Source of the DNA: a virus | Reading direction: 5' to 3' (one strand) | IMG/VR virus record: IMGVR_UViG_3300006305_000183 | Span: 1 to 26,699 of that record | Length of the DNA stretch: 26,699 bases | Made by a program: the position numbers and the translations under genes | The notes under the pieces: generated by a model | Database searches by the model: none | Seen by the model: only the letters and a program-made list of their open reading frames with translations | Told to the model about the DNA's origin: nothing | In this document: piece by piece, positions 25,367-26,699 of the stretch | Numbering within the stretch: the stretch's first letter is position 1 | How the letters are laid out: each line of letters begins with the position of its first letter

Positions 25367-25368
25367 AC

Positions 25369-26187
25369 TTATGGATGATAGGGTGAATAATAATTACCAA
25401 CAAATGCTGGTGCAAAAGAAAAATCATTTACTACATCGTGTGATAACATAAATGTTTTACATTCAGTTGGTTGTTTAATTTCGTGTTCTGTTGTCACCCC
25501 AGTGATAGGGTCAGTTTCTGATACGGTTTCCGTTTTAAAAAAACAGACAGTCACATTATATAAAAAAGTATATGATGATGTAGTATCTTGATTAAAAGTA
25601 ACAAGATTATAAGCTATACCATTTACAGATGTATCTTCTACTGTTGACGGCATTAAGTCTATACCTTTTAACTCAGTTTCATCTAACCTATTATCTTTAC
25701 TTTCTTCTCTAGGTAAAAAAAATCCAATATCATTAAACTTACGACTATAAAATCCAGATGTTGTTGCAGAAGTAACTCCATTTGTTATTGTAATGTCTGG
25801 TTCAGTATCTGCGACATAATCTTCGTATATTAATTTATCAAGATTAGATTGTACTTCATCACTATCATTTGTTGCATCTTCTAATAATAAAGTTGCATCT
25901 TCTACTGCACTTTCTCTTAATACTTTATCTCCAGCATCTGCACCAGAAAGATTAGTACCATCAAGTAATAAATTAGAACCATCTTCTAATATTATAGTAT
26001 CAGTAGATGCAGTTGTGCCAGGTTCTAAAACTAAATTGAAAAATTCTCTTTGTAATGTAAGTGTTGTAGATACTATTGTTTCTTGAGGGCCAGGACTTGC
26101 AGTAACAGTTCTTGAAAATGTTTCACTATGTCCACTTAATACTCTAGTTACATCTGCAAATTTTGTTGCTGGTGATATTGTTACCAT
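25369..26187 (-). CDS. Virion structural protein of unknown function (272 aa)
   Basis: I chose the start MVTISPATKF at 26187 rather than the upstream ATG at 26214, because that ATG lies inside the neighbouring 45-aa gene, while 26187 forms a one-base TAATG overlap like other junctions here. The protein has an N-terminal beta region (VTRVLSGHSETFSRTVTASP). It then has a DGTD-type unit (about 72-91, NLLLDGTNLSGADAGDKVL) with leucine/acid-rich LLEDATNDSDEVQ downstream. The C-terminal beta-rich part has KFNDIGFFLPREESKD and TFLYNVTVCFF and ends VGNYYSPYHP. I do not recognise a named family. Its place between gp5 and PAAR suggests a hub-associated or baseplate structural protein. Confidence 0.75.
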   Translation of the reverse strand: MVTISPATKFADVTRVLSGHSETFSRTVTASPGPQETIVSTTLTLQREFFNLVLEPGTTASTDTIILEDGSNLLLDGTNLSGADAGDKVLRESAVEDATLLLEDATNDSDEVQSNLDKLIYEDYVADTEPDITITNGVTSATTSGFYSRKFNDIGFFLPREESKDNRLDETELKGIDLMPSTVEDTSVNGIAYNLVTFNQDTTSSYTFLYNVTVCFFKTETVSETDPITGVTTEHEIKQPTECKTFMLSHDVVNDFSFAPAFVGNYYSPYHP

Positions 26188-26324
26188 TATCCTTGTCCAC
26201 GATACTTCTTCCAACTTCTTCTTTTATGTTTATTCATAGTTGAAGTTTTAACTCTACCTCTACCAATAGATGTTCTTTTAAAAGTAGGTTCATAGACTGA
26301 CATTGTGTGCATTTTTTTAGCCAT
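26187..26324 (-). CDS. Small basic protein (45 aa) between needle and baseplate genes
   Basis: Reading from the ATG at 26324 gives 45 residues, starting MAKKMHTMSVYEPTFKRTSI and ending KKYRGQG with TAA at 26187-26189. It is strongly basic (many K/R). I recall a very similar small protein next to the baseplate genes in marine T4-like phages, with TFKKTSIG, VKTSTMNKHKRRS and YRGQG segments, so this is probably a conserved gene. AGGAGAA lies upstream with suitable spacing. A role in the virion or as a nucleic-acid/peptidoglycan-binding factor cannot be decided from sequence. Confidence 0.72.
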   Translation of the reverse strand: MAKKMHTMSVYEPTFKRTSIGRGRVKTSTMNKHKRRSWKKYRGQG

Positions 26325-26333
26325 AGTATTCTC

Positions 26334-26699
26334 CTAGTTCAAGTCAATTCTTGGTGCAGTCACTTTATAATTACCACCAGCAGTGTGAGTTATTTTTGCA
26401 CCAGCTTTATTTGTTATCGCAGCACCAGCTTTCTCAGATATAAATCCACCAGCAGTATGAAGTATTGCACCTCCAACTGTGTTCATTTGAGCACCACCTA
26501 TTGTATTGGTTTCAGCTGCACCAACAATTTTAGTTCTAGCTGCAGCAATATTTAAAGAGTCTGTGGAATATATCATTGTATTTCGTGAACCTTTAATAAC
26601 TTCTGTTTTATTTCCGTCAACTTGTATATTCCAGTTACCTTTAATATATGTGTTACAGTTTTGGTCAATCGTTAAATTACAAGTTCCTTTTATGTTTAC
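26334..26699 (-). CDS. gp5: Baseplate hub needle gp5-like, C-terminal beta-helix (N-terminus beyond window)
   Basis: The frame stays open from the TAG at 26334-26336 to the window edge (121 codons). The true start is therefore outside, and the internal ATG at 26576 should not be used. The visible part has an interrupted repeat of short strands: NIKGTCNLTIDQNCNTYIKG, NWNIQVDGNKTEVIKG, SRNTMIYS, then KIVGAAETNTIGGAQMNTVG and GAILHTAGG. It ends PRIDLN. This periodic V-x-G-x-x-x-x-x-V-x-G/(N)-type sequence is the signature of the trimeric beta-helix needle at the end of T4 gp5 and VgrG-like proteins. A PAAR tip gene follows about 1 kb downstream. The lysozyme and OB-fold domains of gp5 would be upstream and cannot be checked. 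Confidence 0.85.
   Translation of the reverse strand, partial: VNIKGTCNLTIDQNCNTYIKGNWNIQVDGNKTEVIKGSRNTMIYSTDSLNIAAARTKIVGAAETNTIGGAQMNTVGGAILHTAGGFISEKAGAAITNKAGAKITHTAGGNYKVTAPRIDLN

Noticed and set aside
26188-26214. Upstream start for the 272-aa protein at 26214 (nine extra residues)
   Set aside because: It lies within the 45-aa gene and has no ribosome site. The one-base overlap start at 26187 follows the pattern of other junctions.
26334-26576. Stand-alone 80-aa gene starting at 26576
   Set aside because: The frame continues open to the window edge with the same repeat pattern, so it is the C-terminal part of a longer gp5-like gene.
1-26699. Defence, toxin-antitoxin or metabolic genes and tRNAs
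   Set aside because: All accepted genes are structural or small unknown virion-type genes. I saw no enzyme motifs or cloverleaf-like segments.

Overview
This AT-rich window (about one third G+C by eye) is a continuous block of virion genes from a T4-like marine myovirus. Every gene I accept reads on the minus strand, so transcription runs from position 26699 down to 1. The gene families and low G+C best fit a phage of AT-rich marine bacteria, either SAR11 (a pelagiphage) or a low-GC picocyanobacterium (a cyanomyophage). I cannot decide the host from this sequence.

Layout in transcription order. (1) Baseplate hub and wedge, 26699-19135: the beta-helical C-terminus of a gp5-type needle (cut by the window edge), a 45-aa basic protein, a 272-aa unknown virion protein, a PAAR-type spike tip, gp25, gp6 and a gp7-like wedge protein. 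(2) Fibre block, 19097-10001: about eleven small genes built from shared modules. They include a 303-aa fibre with a duplicated repeat, a 128-aa protein with DGTD repeats, three tandem paralogues starting MGTL, an XkdW-like small protein, a 265-aa protein with three FTGD repeats, two tandem glycine-rich adhesin-like paralogues, a 55-aa orphan, a 312-aa fibre and a tail-assembly-chaperone-like protein. (3) gp8 wedge protein, 9971-8454, separated from gp7 by the fibre block although the two genes are adjacent in T4. (4) A 2447-aa DUF4815-type structural protein, 8451-1108. (5) Small genes at the left end: a coiled-coil protein, a short fibre-like protein, and a tail-associated protein cut by the left edge.

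The genes work together as a baseplate and host-recognition operon. The gp5 needle and PAAR tip form the central spike, gp25/gp6/gp7/gp8 form the wedges, and the DUF4815 giant and small fibre proteins probably decorate the baseplate and contact the cell. Packing is tight: most junctions overlap by one to eight bases or are spaced under ten. No stretch over 300 bases lacks a gene. The few spacers of 19 bases or more mostly carry a sequence resembling the T4 late promoter TATAAATA, with one exact match at 19123-19130. I see no tRNA, CRISPR array, insertion sequence, integrase or defence gene.

The most interesting signal is modularity. The same short peptide modules recur in unrelated genes, including core baseplate proteins. 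Two sets of tandem paralogues keep conserved ends around strongly diverged middles, which suggests a recombinational system for changing receptor-binding proteins.
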